A DNA stretch of 64,000 bases, taken from positions 496,001 to 560,000 of the forward strand of contig NZ_JAEUAK010000001.1 of NCBI RefSeq assembly GCF_019511345.1. Direction: 5' to 3'. A program made the translations under genes and the position numbers. Shown one piece after another: positions 8,006-17,967 of the stretch (position 1 is its first letter; every line of letters begins with the position of its first letter). The DNA is from Rhizobium mesosinicum (lineage in GTDB: Bacteria; Pseudomonadota; Alphaproteobacteria; Rhizobiales; Rhizobiaceae). The notes under the pieces were generated by a model. That model had not been told where the DNA came from and did no database searches. It worked only from the letters and a program-made list of their open reading frames with translations.

Positions 8006-9144
8006 ACTGCCATAATTTCCATGACTTCCGCCGTCTTGCCAGGCAACGCCTTCCCGGACCGATCTTCAATTATATCGATGGCGCGGCGGACGATGAGGTT
8101 ACCTACAGGCGCAATACATCTGCTTTCGAGAGTTGCGATCTTCTGCCGAGCGTGCTGCGCGGCGTCAGCGAAGTGGACATGTCGGTTACCGTCATGGGCC
8201 AGAAACTCGCCATGCCGGTCTATTGCTCGCCGACGGCCCTGCAGCGGCTCTTTCATCACGAGGGCGAACGGGCGGTCGCGCATGCCGCGGGTAAATTCGG
8301 CACGATGTTCGGCGTGTCGTCGCTCGGCACGATCAGCCTGGAAGAGGCGCGTAAGATCAGCAGCGGACCGCAGGTCTACCAGTTCTATTTCCACCGGGAC
8401 CGCGGCCTGAACAACGAAATGATGGCGAGAGCCAAGCAGGCCGGCGTGCAGGTGATGATGCTGACCGTCGACAGCATCACCGGCGGCAATCGCGAGCGCG
8501 ACAAGCGCACCGGCTTTGCCATCCCCTTCAAGCTCAATCTGTCGGGCATGGCGCAGTTTGCCGTCAAACCCGCCTGGGCGATCAATTATTTCACGCATGA
8601 GAAATTCCGCCTGCCGCAGCTCGACAGCCATGTCGACATGGGCAGCGGCACGATGTCGATCAGCCGCTATTTCACCGAGATGCTCGATCCGGCCATGAAC
8701 TGGGACGACGTCGCCGACATGGTGAAGACCTGGGGCGGGCAGTTCTGCCTGAAGGGCATCATGACGGTCGAGGATGCCAAGCGCGCCATCGATATCGGCT
8801 GCACCGGCATCGTGCTTTCCAACCACGGCGGGCGTCAGCTCGACGGTTCGCGCAGCGGCTTTGACCAGCTTGCGGAAATCGTCGAGGCCGTCGGCGACCG
8901 GATCGATGTGATGGTCGATGGCGGCATCCAGCGCGGTACCCATGTGCTGAAGGCCCTATCGCTCGGCGCCAAGGCCGTCGGCGTCGGGCGCTACTATCTG
9001 TTCCCGCTTGCGGCGGCTGGCCAGGCAGGCGTCGAACAGGCGCTGCTGCAAATGCGAACCGAAATCGAGCGCGGCATGAAGCTGATGGGCTGCGCCTCGG
9101 TCAGCGAGCTTTCGGCCGGCAATCTGCGTTTCCGCGCCTCTTGA
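7993..9144 (+). CDS. FMN-dependent alpha-hydroxy-acid dehydrogenase (L-lactate dehydrogenase family)
   Basis: A 383-residue TIM-barrel flavoprotein that oxidises L-2-hydroxy acids to 2-oxo acids. Diagnostic parts are the N-terminal RLPGPIFNYIDGAADDEVTY, the flavin and substrate-binding PVYCSPTALQRLFHHEGE, QVYQFYFHRDRG (the conserved Tyr), LTVDS, LKGIMTVEDAKRA (catalytic Lys), and VLSNHGGRQLDGSRSG with the catalytic His and substrate Arg. The substrate may be L-lactate, but mandelate or glycolate-type acids are possible; no lactate permease is adjacent. ATG 7993 is chosen; a TTG at 7981 is in frame. The ribosome site lies upstream at a short leader ORF. Confidence 0.85.
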   Translation: MRLLDCHNFHDFRRLARQRLPGPIFNYIDGAADDEVTYRRNTSAFESCDLLPSVLRGVSEVDMSVTVMGQKLAMPVYCSPTALQRLFHHEGERAVAHAAGKFGTMFGVSSLGTISLEEARKISSGPQVYQFYFHRDRGLNNEMMARAKQAGVQVMMLTVDSITGGNRERDKRTGFAIPFKLNLSGMAQFAVKPAWAINYFTHEKFRLPQLDSHVDMGSGTMSISRYFTEMLDPAMNWDDVADMVKTWGGQFCLKGIMTVEDAKRAIDIGCTGIVLSNHGGRQLDGSRSGFDQLAEIVEAVGDRIDVMVDGGIQRGTHVLKALSLGAKAVGVGRYYLFPLAAAGQAGVEQALLQMRTEIERGMKLMGCASVSELSAGNLRFRAS

Positions 9145-9383
9145 GAACTGAATTCTGACCTCGCCGATCCTCCGCGCATGGCCGGATTTTGGCACTGAAA
9201 GATTAAGCGTTCACGAGCTCGGCGCAGACCTGGAGCGGTATGGGCGACCTGATCGACGGGATGCAGGACACCATCGGCGGCGGCGCTGTTCTTTGGCCGC
9301 CATGGCGACCGCTCTAAGGCGGCCAAGATGATCAGTAACGACCACCGGTAAATTTCGCCATTGAATGCCGCTCGTTCTGACGC
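9145..9383. other. Intergenic region without a recognised gene
   Basis: This 239-bp stretch between the hydroxy-acid dehydrogenase gene and the toxin-antitoxin operator contains no start codon with a ribosome site leading to a recognisable product on either strand. Possible insertion-sequence debris was looked for but not convincingly found. It may hold the toxin-antitoxin promoter at its right end. Confidence 0.4.
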
Positions 9384-9402
9384 TATATAACGTCATTATA
9401 TA
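9384..9402. promoter_or_regulatory. Palindromic operator of the toxin-antitoxin operon
   Basis: TATATAA (9384-9390) and TTATATA (9396-9402) form a perfect 7-bp inverted repeat around CGTCA. It lies 17 bp before the antitoxin start codon and overlaps the place where a -10 element would be expected, so binding by the antitoxin HTH protein should repress the operon. The autoregulation is inferred from toxin-antitoxin systems in general. Confidence 0.65.
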
Positions 9403-9419
9403 TGGCATGGAGAGGAAAG

Positions 9420-9770
9420 ATGGGCCTCGCACAATATGCAGATGGCGGTCTGTTTGCACCGCGCAAAATTGCCGATGCCTTCCGCACGACCAGCGAAGAG
9501 ATCGCCCGCACCGCCGGGCTTGGCAAGGACGCGATCCAGCGCAAGGATCGGCTCCGCTCCGACAAGACGCAACGGCGCCTCCGCGAAATGATCGAAGTCG
9601 TCAACAAGGTCGAACCTCGCTTCGGCTCGACGTTGATGGCCTATGCTTGGTATCGCTCCGAACCTCTGTCAGGCTTTTCGGGCCAGACCGCCATGCAGTT
9701 GGTTCGCGACGGACGGGCAGACGACGTTCTGGACTACATCGATGCGATCGACGCTGGCATTCACGCCTAA
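9420..9770 (+). CDS. Antitoxin of the MbcA/ParS (Xre-DUF2384) type
   Basis: A 116-residue protein. Residues 10-70 form an HTH-like region (FAPRKIADAFRTTSEEIART), and the C-terminal half has the toxin-binding DUF2384 features (RFGSTLMAYAWYRSEPLSGF, then a terminal helix with AMQLVRDGRADDVLDYIDAI). In characterised pairs this antitoxin covers the RES toxin active site and binds its own promoter. ATG 9420 follows AGAGGAA; an upstream ATG at 9402 lies within the operator and lacks a ribosome site. The toxin gene starts eight bases after the stop. Confidence 0.88.
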   Translation: MGLAQYADGGLFAPRKIADAFRTTSEEIARTAGLGKDAIQRKDRLRSDKTQRRLREMIEVVNKVEPRFGSTLMAYAWYRSEPLSGFSGQTAMQLVRDGRADDVLDYIDAIDAGIHA

Positions 9771-9778
9771 CCCCGGCC

Positions 9779-10273
9779 ATGCACTACAAAGGAAAGCTCT
9801 ATCGAGCGCTGAACCCTGTTTACGCGCGCGAGCCGCTCTCTGGGCGGGGTGCCGAACTCTATGGTGGCCGGTTCAATCCCAAGGGAATGCCGGCGCTCTA
9901 TACGTCCCTGTCCGTTCTGACCGCGCTCCGGGAAGCCAATCAGGCCGGCAGCCTGCAGCCGACAACGCTCGTCGGTTACGAAGCTGATGTCGAGCGCATC
10001 TTCGACAGCAGGGATGAAATCGCCCTTGAGGAGCAGGGAATGGATGGCGCTGCGATAGCCGCGGCCAGCTGGCGTGATGAAATGAAAGCACGCGGAGAAG
10101 CCAGAACACAGGCCTTCGCGCGCAAGCTTGCGTCCGACGGCTATCACGGCCTCCTGGTCAGAAGTTTTGCTCCCGCCGCCAGAAATGATGATCTCAACCT
10201 GGTACTCTGGCGATGGAGTAAGACAGCTCCTTGCCGGCTGACGCTGATTGATGACGAAGGCAGATTGTCCTGA
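9779..10273 (+). CDS. RES-domain toxin
   Basis: A 164-residue RES family toxin. The name-giving residues can be placed: Arg9 in KLYRALNP, Glu in the ALREANQ helix, and Ser in LLVRSFAP near the C-terminus. GGRFNPKGMPALYTSLS matches the conserved glycine/arginine loop. Characterised RES toxins (for example MbcT and Res of other bacteria) deplete NAD+ by phosphorolysis or hydrolysis, so the same activity is inferred here. It is the second gene of a bicistronic pair, the usual antitoxin-first order. Confidence 0.88.
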   Translation: MHYKGKLYRALNPVYAREPLSGRGAELYGGRFNPKGMPALYTSLSVLTALREANQAGSLQPTTLVGYEADVERIFDSRDEIALEEQGMDGAAIAAASWRDEMKARGEARTQAFARKLASDGYHGLLVRSFAPAARNDDLNLVLWRWSKTAPCRLTLIDDEGRLS

Positions 10274-10327
10274 CTGTTAAGCGTGATCAGCGCCAGCATA
10301 TCCGCCGGCGCCGATCATAGTGGTGCC

Positions 10328-11692
10328 TCAGGCGGCGCGCGCCTTGTTCGGTCGCGCCCATTCCGGCAGCCAGTCGCCATGGCTGGCGAGCAGATCGTCG
10401 ACCAGCGACCAGATCTGGTCGAGGTCGAGCTCGGCAGCCGTGTGCGGATCCATCATCGCAGCATGATAGATATGTTCCGGATTTTCCGTCATCAGCGCCT
10501 GGACCGTCAGTTCCTGGACATTGATGTTGGTGCGGATCAGCGCGGTCAGCTGCGGCGGCAGGTCGCCGATATAGGTCGGCTGAATGCCGGAGGCATCGAC
10601 GAGGCAGGGCACCTCGGCAGCGCAATTTGCCGGCAGAGAGGTAATGCAGCCATTGTTGCGGACATTGCCGTAGATGACCGAGGGCTCTCCGGTCCAGACC
10701 GAATTGATGATCGAGGAAGCATATTCCTTCGATTCATTGACCTCGATCTTGTCGGCCGAGCGATAGGCTTCCGCCTGCCCCTTCCAGCGGGCGATCTGCT
10801 CAATGCAGCGCTTCGGATATTCGTCGAGCGGAATGCCGAATTTCTCGATCAGATCCTCACGGCCGTCCTTGATGAAGTAAGGCGTGTATTCGGCGAAATG
10901 TTCCGAGCTTTCGGTGACGAAATAGCCAAGCCGCGTCAGCATCTCGTAGCGCACCTTGTTCGGGCAGCGCGGATTCCAGCCCGGCTTCGGCGCACGGCCT
11001 TCGCGATAGGCGCGTACGAGATCGGGATAGAGGTTCTTATAGGAACCATCCGGCTGACGATGCTCGAACTTCAGGTAAAAGGCCATGTGGTTGATGCCGG
11101 CGGAGCGATAGCGGATCTCGTCATAGGGAATATCGAGATCATGGGCGAGCTCCATCGCCGTACCCTGCACGGAATGGCAGAGGCCGACCTGCTTGATATC
11201 AGGGAACTTCTCTGAAATCGCCCAAGTATTGATCGCCATTGGGTTCACATATTGCAGCATGATGGCATTGGGGCAGACGGCACGCATATCCTCGCAAATC
11301 TTCCAGAGATGCGGTACGGTCCGAAGACCCCGCATGATGCCGCCGACGCCGAGCGTATCGGCAATCGTCTGGCGCAAGCCGTATTTCTTCGGCACTTCGA
11401 AATCCGTCACCGTGCAGGGCTCGTAGCCACCGATCTGGAAGGCGACGACGACGAAATCGGCGCCCGACAGCGCCTTGCGCTGATCGGAATAGGTTTCCGC
11501 CTTCGCCGTCACGCCAAGCGTCGAAATCAGCTTGTTGACGACGATCGCGCTTTCCTCGAGCCGCTGCGGGTTGATGTCCATGAGCGCGATCGTGGCGCCC
11601 GACAGCGCCGGACGCTGCAGGATATCGCCGACGATGTTCTTCATGAAAACGGTGGAGCCAGCTCCGATGAATGCTATTCTGGGATTTGCCAT
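10328..11692 (-). CDS. agaL2: GH4 alpha-galactosidase AgaL2
   Basis: A 454-residue glycoside hydrolase family 4 enzyme, which uses NAD+ and a divalent metal to cleave alpha-galactosides by a redox elimination mechanism. The N-terminus is a Rossmann motif (IAFIGAGSTVFMKNIVGDIL), followed by ALMDINPQRLEES. The metal and substrate-binding segments QYVNPMAINTWA, GLCHSVQGTA (Cys-His) and SAGINHMAFYLK are intact. ATG 11692 is chosen for GGAGG five bases upstream. It is the last gene of the agp operon, 22 bp after agpD. The symbol rests on synteny with the Sinorhizobium meliloti agp locus, which likewise has two alpha-galactosidase genes. Raffinose or melibiose-type sugars are the expected substrates. 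Confidence 0.85.
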   Translation of the reverse strand: MANPRIAFIGAGSTVFMKNIVGDILQRPALSGATIALMDINPQRLEESAIVVNKLISTLGVTAKAETYSDQRKALSGADFVVVAFQIGGYEPCTVTDFEVPKKYGLRQTIADTLGVGGIMRGLRTVPHLWKICEDMRAVCPNAIMLQYVNPMAINTWAISEKFPDIKQVGLCHSVQGTAMELAHDLDIPYDEIRYRSAGINHMAFYLKFEHRQPDGSYKNLYPDLVRAYREGRAPKPGWNPRCPNKVRYEMLTRLGYFVTESSEHFAEYTPYFIKDGREDLIEKFGIPLDEYPKRCIEQIARWKGQAEAYRSADKIEVNESKEYASSIINSVWTGEPSVIYGNVRNNGCITSLPANCAAEVPCLVDASGIQPTYIGDLPPQLTALIRTNINVQELTVQALMTENPEHIYHAAMMDPHTAAELDLDQIWSLVDDLLASHGDWLPEWARPNKARAA

Positions 11693-11714
11693 ATGAACCT
11701 CCGGCATTCTGAAA

Positions 11715-13382
<1,668 letters not shown>

Positions 13383-13392
13383 CTTCGTCACC

Positions 13393-14526
13393 TCAATAGG
13401 GATCAACCGCATCGCGCAAACCGTCGCCTAAAGCATTGAAGGCGAAGACGGTAACAAGCACGAAGGCGACGGGCGAGAGAATCCAGGGATAGGTTCCGAT
13501 GACGGAATAATTCGCCGTATCCTGCAGCATCAGCCCCCAGGAGATCAGCGGCGGCTTCACGGCAAAGCCGAGGAAGCCGAGGAAGGATTCGAGCAGCACG
13601 ACGCTTGGAATGTGGATGGTGACGGCGACAATCACGTGGCTCATCACATTCGGTAAAATATGCTGGAAGATGATGCGCCGGTCGGTGGCACCAACGGCCA
13701 TTGCTGCCCGCACATATTCGATACGCGCCAGCGCCAGCGTCTTGCCGCGCACCTCGCGCGACATCTGTGCCCAGCCAAGCGCCGACATGACGAAGATCAC
13801 GAAGGCGAGGAAGATGTTGGTCGGCGCTGTGATCGGGATCAGCGATGTCAGCGCGAGATAAAGCGGAAGCTGCGGGAAAGCGAGCACCAGCTCGACGAAA
13901 CGCTGCACCCAGACATCGAAGGCGCCGCCATAATAGCCAGACACCATACCGACGGTGGTGCCGACGACCGTGACGATGAAGACCACCGTCAGCGCGATCA
14001 TCAGCGAGATGCGCGAGCCGATAATGGCGCGCGACAGCACGTCACGACCGAACTTGTCGGTGCCGAGAAAATGCACCGGCTGACCATCGACCGTGCCGAA
14101 GAAATGGCGGTTGGCCGGGATGAGACCGAGCAGATTATAGTCCGAACCCTTGACGAAGAAGCCGAGCAGACGCGGATTGTCATAATCCAGGCCGACGACC
14201 GGCTGGAAGGTAACCGGATCGAGCTCTTCGGAATCTGCCAGCGCGTAGACGCGTGGCCAGACGAGGTTGCCTTCCTTGTCGTGGATGCTGATCAGCTGCG
14301 GGGGCGCAAAGCCGACATCGGTCGCCTTCGGATCCATCGGCGCGAAGAAATCGGCAAAGACAGCCATGATGATCAAGAGGCCGACGAGGATCAGGCCGAT
14401 AATGCCGGTCCAGGAGCGCCGCAGCCGGCGCCAGACCAGCGCCATATAGCTCTCATTGCCATGGCTGGTATTTTTGACCGTTTCCTCGTGTGGTGGCGGC
14501 GGTGTGGAAGAGTCGAAGGCAAACAT
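13393..14526 (-). CDS. agpC: Alpha-galactoside ABC transporter permease AgpC
   Basis: A 377-residue inner-membrane permease of the DppC type. A first membrane segment is at about residues 40-62 (GIIGLILVGLLIIMAVFADF), then a large periplasmic insert with HFLGTDKFGRDVLSR, and five further membrane helices. The cytoplasmic EAA-like loop reads YVRAAMAVGATDRRIIFQHI. The start at 14526 follows GGAGGA and sits one base past the agpB stop, so the two are translationally coupled. Upstream in-frame ATGs at 14571 and 14541 have no better ribosome site. Confidence 0.85.
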   Translation of the reverse strand: MFAFDSSTPPPPHEETVKNTSHGNESYMALVWRRLRRSWTGIIGLILVGLLIIMAVFADFFAPMDPKATDVGFAPPQLISIHDKEGNLVWPRVYALADSEELDPVTFQPVVGLDYDNPRLLGFFVKGSDYNLLGLIPANRHFFGTVDGQPVHFLGTDKFGRDVLSRAIIGSRISLMIALTVVFIVTVVGTTVGMVSGYYGGAFDVWVQRFVELVLAFPQLPLYLALTSLIPITAPTNIFLAFVIFVMSALGWAQMSREVRGKTLALARIEYVRAAMAVGATDRRIIFQHILPNVMSHVIVAVTIHIPSVVLLESFLGFLGFAVKPPLISWGLMLQDTANYSVIGTYPWILSPVAFVLVTVFAFNALGDGLRDAVDPY

Positions 14527-14527
14527 A

Positions 14528-15535
14528 TCAGGCTCCTCCATATTGACGGACCCGCGGATCGAGCATGGCAAGCAGCATATCGGCGATGATATTGCCGACG
14601 ATCAGCGTGGCCGACAGCACGAGCATGAAGGTCGCGGTGACATAGACGTCACCGATCGCCATCGAGCCGACGATGGCCGGCCCGACAGTCGGCAGGGCGA
14701 AGATGATCGCGGTCTCGATCTCGCCAGTCAGCATGTAGGGAAGCACGACGCCCTGATACATGACGAGCGGATGCAGCGCGTTCGGAACGGCGTGGCGCAT
14801 GACGACCGCGCCGCCCGAAAGTCCCTTGGCGCGCGCCGTCTCGACATATTGGGCATTCAGCGTGTCGAGCAGATTGCCGCGCATGACGCGCATATTGTAG
14901 GCGAGCCCGCCAAAGGTGGCGATCGCGACGACCGGCCAGACGTGGCTCACGAGATCCATGAATTTCGCCCAGGACCACGGCGCTCCGCCATATTGAGGCG
15001 AGAAGAAGCTGCCGATTTCCGTCACGTTGAACTGGAAGACGAGCAGATAGACGATGATCAGCGCCATCAGAAAGCGCGGCACGGTCATGCCGAGGAAAGA
15101 GATGCCCGAGAGCAGGCTGTCGATCCAGCTATATTGGCGGGTCGCTGCCCAGATGCCGAAGGTGATGCCGAGGATGGACGCGAAGATGTGGCAGACCAGC
15201 GCCAGGGCCAGCGTGCGCGGCAGGCGCTCGCCGACCACATCGGCGACCGGCTTGTTGTAGAACATGCTGTAGCCGAAATCGCCTTTGGTCACGATTCCCG
15301 TGATCCAGTTGACGTACTGGATGACCAGGGGCTGATCGAGGCCATGTTCGACGCGATAGGCTTGAGCCTGGGCATCGGCTTGCGCGAAGGAAGCTCCGCC
15401 TTGATTGATCAACTGGGAACGGATGTAATCGGCATAATCTCCTGGCGGCGCCTGGATGATGGCGAAGGTCACCACGCTCAGGATGAAGAGGACGGGGATC
15501 GCCGAGGCGATACGCATGAGCAGGAATCGTAACAT
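14528..15535 (-). CDS. agpB: Alpha-galactoside ABC transporter permease AgpB
   Basis: A 335-residue DppB-type permease. The N-terminus MLRFLLMRIASAIPVLFILS is a typical first membrane helix of the family. The cytoplasmic coupling loop is YVETARAKGLSGGAVVMRHA, and the last helices end at MLLAMLDPRVRQYGGA. ATG 15535 lies 14 bases after AAGGAG, longer than usual; 15517 is an alternative. The gene is separated from agpA by a 219-bp stretch with a hairpin and an interspersed repeat, while agpC follows immediately. Confidence 0.83.
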   Translation of the reverse strand: MLRFLLMRIASAIPVLFILSVVTFAIIQAPPGDYADYIRSQLINQGGASFAQADAQAQAYRVEHGLDQPLVIQYVNWITGIVTKGDFGYSMFYNKPVADVVGERLPRTLALALVCHIFASILGITFGIWAATRQYSWIDSLLSGISFLGMTVPRFLMALIIVYLLVFQFNVTEIGSFFSPQYGGAPWSWAKFMDLVSHVWPVVAIATFGGLAYNMRVMRGNLLDTLNAQYVETARAKGLSGGAVVMRHAVPNALHPLVMYQGVVLPYMLTGEIETAIIFALPTVGPAIVGSMAIGDVYVTATFMLVLSATLIVGNIIADMLLAMLDPRVRQYGGA

Positions 15536-15657
15536 CAGACGGTTCGCTTCTCCTTGCCGCCAGTCGCTCGTCTCAGCGCGGCCGGCTTGTTGATTCTGAC
15601 CGGCCGCGCGCAGCACGCGCGACCGGAAGCTCTTGTCGTTCGGGAGGGAGCTCCTCG

Positions 15658-15689
15658 AGCATCTCCATTTTTCGAACCTTGGAGATGCT
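15658..15689 (-). repeat. Intercistronic hairpin between agpA and agpB
   Basis: AGCATCTCCA (15658-15667) and TGGAGATGCT (15680-15689) form a perfect 10-bp stem with a 12-base loop in the agp transcript. Such structures between a binding-protein gene and its permease genes often protect the upstream mRNA and lower distal expression; that role is inferred. Confidence 0.6.
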
Positions 15690-15757
15690 CTATCTCTTTG
15701 TTCTTACGCAATCCCGGACGCAAAACCGCTGCGCACTTTTGCTGGGAATTGCTCTTA
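15687..15757 (-). repeat. Rhizobial interspersed intergenic repeat, copy 1
   Basis: Read on the minus strand this begins at the agpA stop codon (TAAGAGCAATTCCC) and continues through AAAAGTGCGCAGCGGTTTTG, GTCCGGGATTGCGTAAGAAC and AAAGAGATAGAGC. It matches a short sequence remembered as very abundant between genes in Rhizobium. A second, more diverged copy is at 47504-47575. The agpA stop codon lies in the repeat. Confidence 0.7.
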
Positions 15758-17842
15758 GTTTATCGGACCCTTGTCCCCGGGCTTACCGGGAAGCTGTTGA
15801 GGGAAGAGTTCGTATTTGCCCTGCTTATTGGCAGCCACCCACACACGCTCGCGGATGATGGAATCCTCTGCCCAGTTGAACATCATGATCGGCGTACCCT
15901 CGGGAATGTTCGAGAAACGCTTGTTGATGATCAGCGCGCCCGGGTATTCGGTCAGGCCGACGGTATCGACGTGTTCGGTCGCCGTCTTCTGATACTGCTT
16001 CATGAGTGCCACGCGTTCATCATTGTCCTGGCTCGTGCGGAACTTGTTGACGATGTCGGCAAGCTCCTTTTCGTAAGGCAGGAGGTCGAGCTGATTATCC
16101 TTGCCGGCGCGGTGGTGCCAGCTGGTACGCGGGCCGACAGCGGCAAGCTGTTCGGTGTTCTGCACCACGGAGGCGAGCTCGGTTGTGTTGCGCTGAACCA
16201 GCCAGTCGAATTGGCCGGCATAGTGCGCGTTATCCCGCTTCGGTCCATCAAGAGCATTGATGATGATCTTGATGCCGAGCTTCTCCATCTGACCGACAAC
16301 ACCTTCGGCAAGGCTCTTGTCGGTCGTGTAGTCATTGTTGACGAGAAGCACGATCTCGACATTCTTGCCGCCAGCTGTTCCGGCTGGGAAGTTCACGAAG
16401 CCATCGCCGTCGGTATCCTTCAGGCCGACCTTGGCGAGCAGCGCCTTGGCACCCTTTAGATCGAAGGGATAGTAGACGGTCGAGTTGCGATCATAGAAGC
16501 TCGTGCCGGAGGAAAGGCCGCCTGCATAGATTGCCGTGAACGGTCCCTTGACGAGGGAATCGCCGATCGCCTTGCGATCGACCGCCATGGTCACGGCCTT
16601 GCGGAAGTCCTCGTTGCGGTTGAGTTCGCGGATCGCCTGGCTGCGGGCGTCTGGGTCACCCCAGCCATTGCCCGACAGGTTCATGCGCAGGTTATAGCCG
16701 ATGAGGCGCGGGCCGAAGGCGAGACGCGCCGGAGCGGTCTTTTCGGCCGCACGCTTCAGCGAGGCCACGAAGTTCTCCGGCTGCTCAAGGTTCGAAAAGT
16801 CGGCAGAACCGGCAACGGCCTGCACGTCGCGGTCGGCCCAGGTCGAGAGCTTGTAGTGCAGCTCGTTGAGATAAGGCAGCTGATTGCCCTTCTCATCGAC
16901 CTTCCAGTAGTAGGGGTTGCGGCGCATGACGATGATATCGTCAGGCCGGTATTCGACCGGCACCCAGGCGCCCATGACCGGCATGTTCATGAATTCCGGC
17001 GGGAAGGCGTTCTTGAACTGGTCGTAGGTGTTCTTCGAATATTTCGGATGCTGGAGTTTAAGGATATGCGACGGACCCGGGCAGAAGTTCGGATAGGCCA
17101 TCGTATAGAGGTACTGTTTCGGGAAGGCTTCCTTGAAGGTCCATTCGACCGTGTAGTCGTCGATCTTTGTGAGTGTCGTTCCCTCGCCGAAGGCTTCCGG
17201 CGATGCGCCGCCACCGAGCGGCGAAACGTTCGGGTCGATGACTTCATCTTCCCAATAGAACATGAGGTCATCGGCGTTGAAGGGCGCGCCGTCGGACCAT
17301 TTAGCACCCTCGATCAGGTGCATGGTCAGCTTGTGACCATCCTGCGACCATTCCCAGCTCTTGGCGAGGTTCGGCAGCGGCTCGGTATCCTTGGCTTCCA
17401 CCTGGAAGAGCGGTGCCGTGCGTGTCAGGCATTCGGAGAGGCCGATATCGATGCCGCCCCAGCCCTGCGTCTGGCCGGCACCGTAGTTCCAGCCTTCCGG
17501 ACGGCCGCCGATGACATGGCGCATCACGTCGCCATAGACGCCCGGACCGTCAGGCATGTTCTCGGTCTTGAAGACCATCGGTTCCTTGGGCAGGCGATCC
17601 TTGACCGCCGGCAACTTGCCACTATCAACGAAATTCTTCGTCACCCAGTCCGGCTCGTGATATTCGGGCAGCGCCTTGAACTCCAGAATGGAGTCGCGGG
17701 ACACATATTTGATCTTGCCTTCCGCCGGGAAAGCCGGCGGTGCCGGCGGTACCGTCGGCTCGGACGCGTAGGCATTCAGGGCCACGACTGAAACGCCAAG
17801 CGCCAGTCCGGCCAGGATGCCGATCTTACGGAAATTCCTCAT
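15755..17842 (-). CDS. agpA: Alpha-galactoside ABC transporter periplasmic binding protein AgpA
   Basis: A 695-residue family 5 (peptide-type) extracellular solute-binding protein. A signal peptide is clear (KIGILAGLALGVSVVALNAYA, cleavage about residue 27). The body has the SBP_bac_5 features PNLAKSWEWSQDGHKLTMHL, WSDGAPFNADDLMFYWEDEV, YTVEWTFKEAFP and VTMAVDRKAIGDSLVKGPFT. It is longer than DppA-type proteins (about 530), as AgpA-like proteins are. It captures raffinose or melibiose-type sugars by synteny with the Sinorhizobium agp operon. It lies 125 bp after agaL1 and ahead of the permease genes. Confidence 0.87.
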   Translation of the reverse strand: MRNFRKIGILAGLALGVSVVALNAYASEPTVPPAPPAFPAEGKIKYVSRDSILEFKALPEYHEPDWVTKNFVDSGKLPAVKDRLPKEPMVFKTENMPDGPGVYGDVMRHVIGGRPEGWNYGAGQTQGWGGIDIGLSECLTRTAPLFQVEAKDTEPLPNLAKSWEWSQDGHKLTMHLIEGAKWSDGAPFNADDLMFYWEDEVIDPNVSPLGGGASPEAFGEGTTLTKIDDYTVEWTFKEAFPKQYLYTMAYPNFCPGPSHILKLQHPKYSKNTYDQFKNAFPPEFMNMPVMGAWVPVEYRPDDIIVMRRNPYYWKVDEKGNQLPYLNELHYKLSTWADRDVQAVAGSADFSNLEQPENFVASLKRAAEKTAPARLAFGPRLIGYNLRMNLSGNGWGDPDARSQAIRELNRNEDFRKAVTMAVDRKAIGDSLVKGPFTAIYAGGLSSGTSFYDRNSTVYYPFDLKGAKALLAKVGLKDTDGDGFVNFPAGTAGGKNVEIVLLVNNDYTTDKSLAEGVVGQMEKLGIKIIINALDGPKRDNAHYAGQFDWLVQRNTTELASVVQNTEQLAAVGPRTSWHHRAGKDNQLDLLPYEKELADIVNKFRTSQDNDERVALMKQYQKTATEHVDTVGLTEYPGALIINKRFSNIPEGTPIMMFNWAEDSIIRERVWVAANKQGKYELFPQQLPGKPGDKGPIN

Positions 17843-17967
17843 CGTCTCTCCCTCTTGTTCCGGAGCGCCTGCATGCGTCTCCGCTTCTCCTCAAACGACG
17901 ATGAAGGAAGCCTGTGTACCGGTGGCCTTCCTCCCGAAGAGCCCCCGCAACCTCCCTCATCCTGACT

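Noticed and set aside
9145..9383. Possible insertion-sequence debris before the toxin-antitoxin operon
   Set aside because: No transposase motif, inverted repeat or target duplication could be established by eye.
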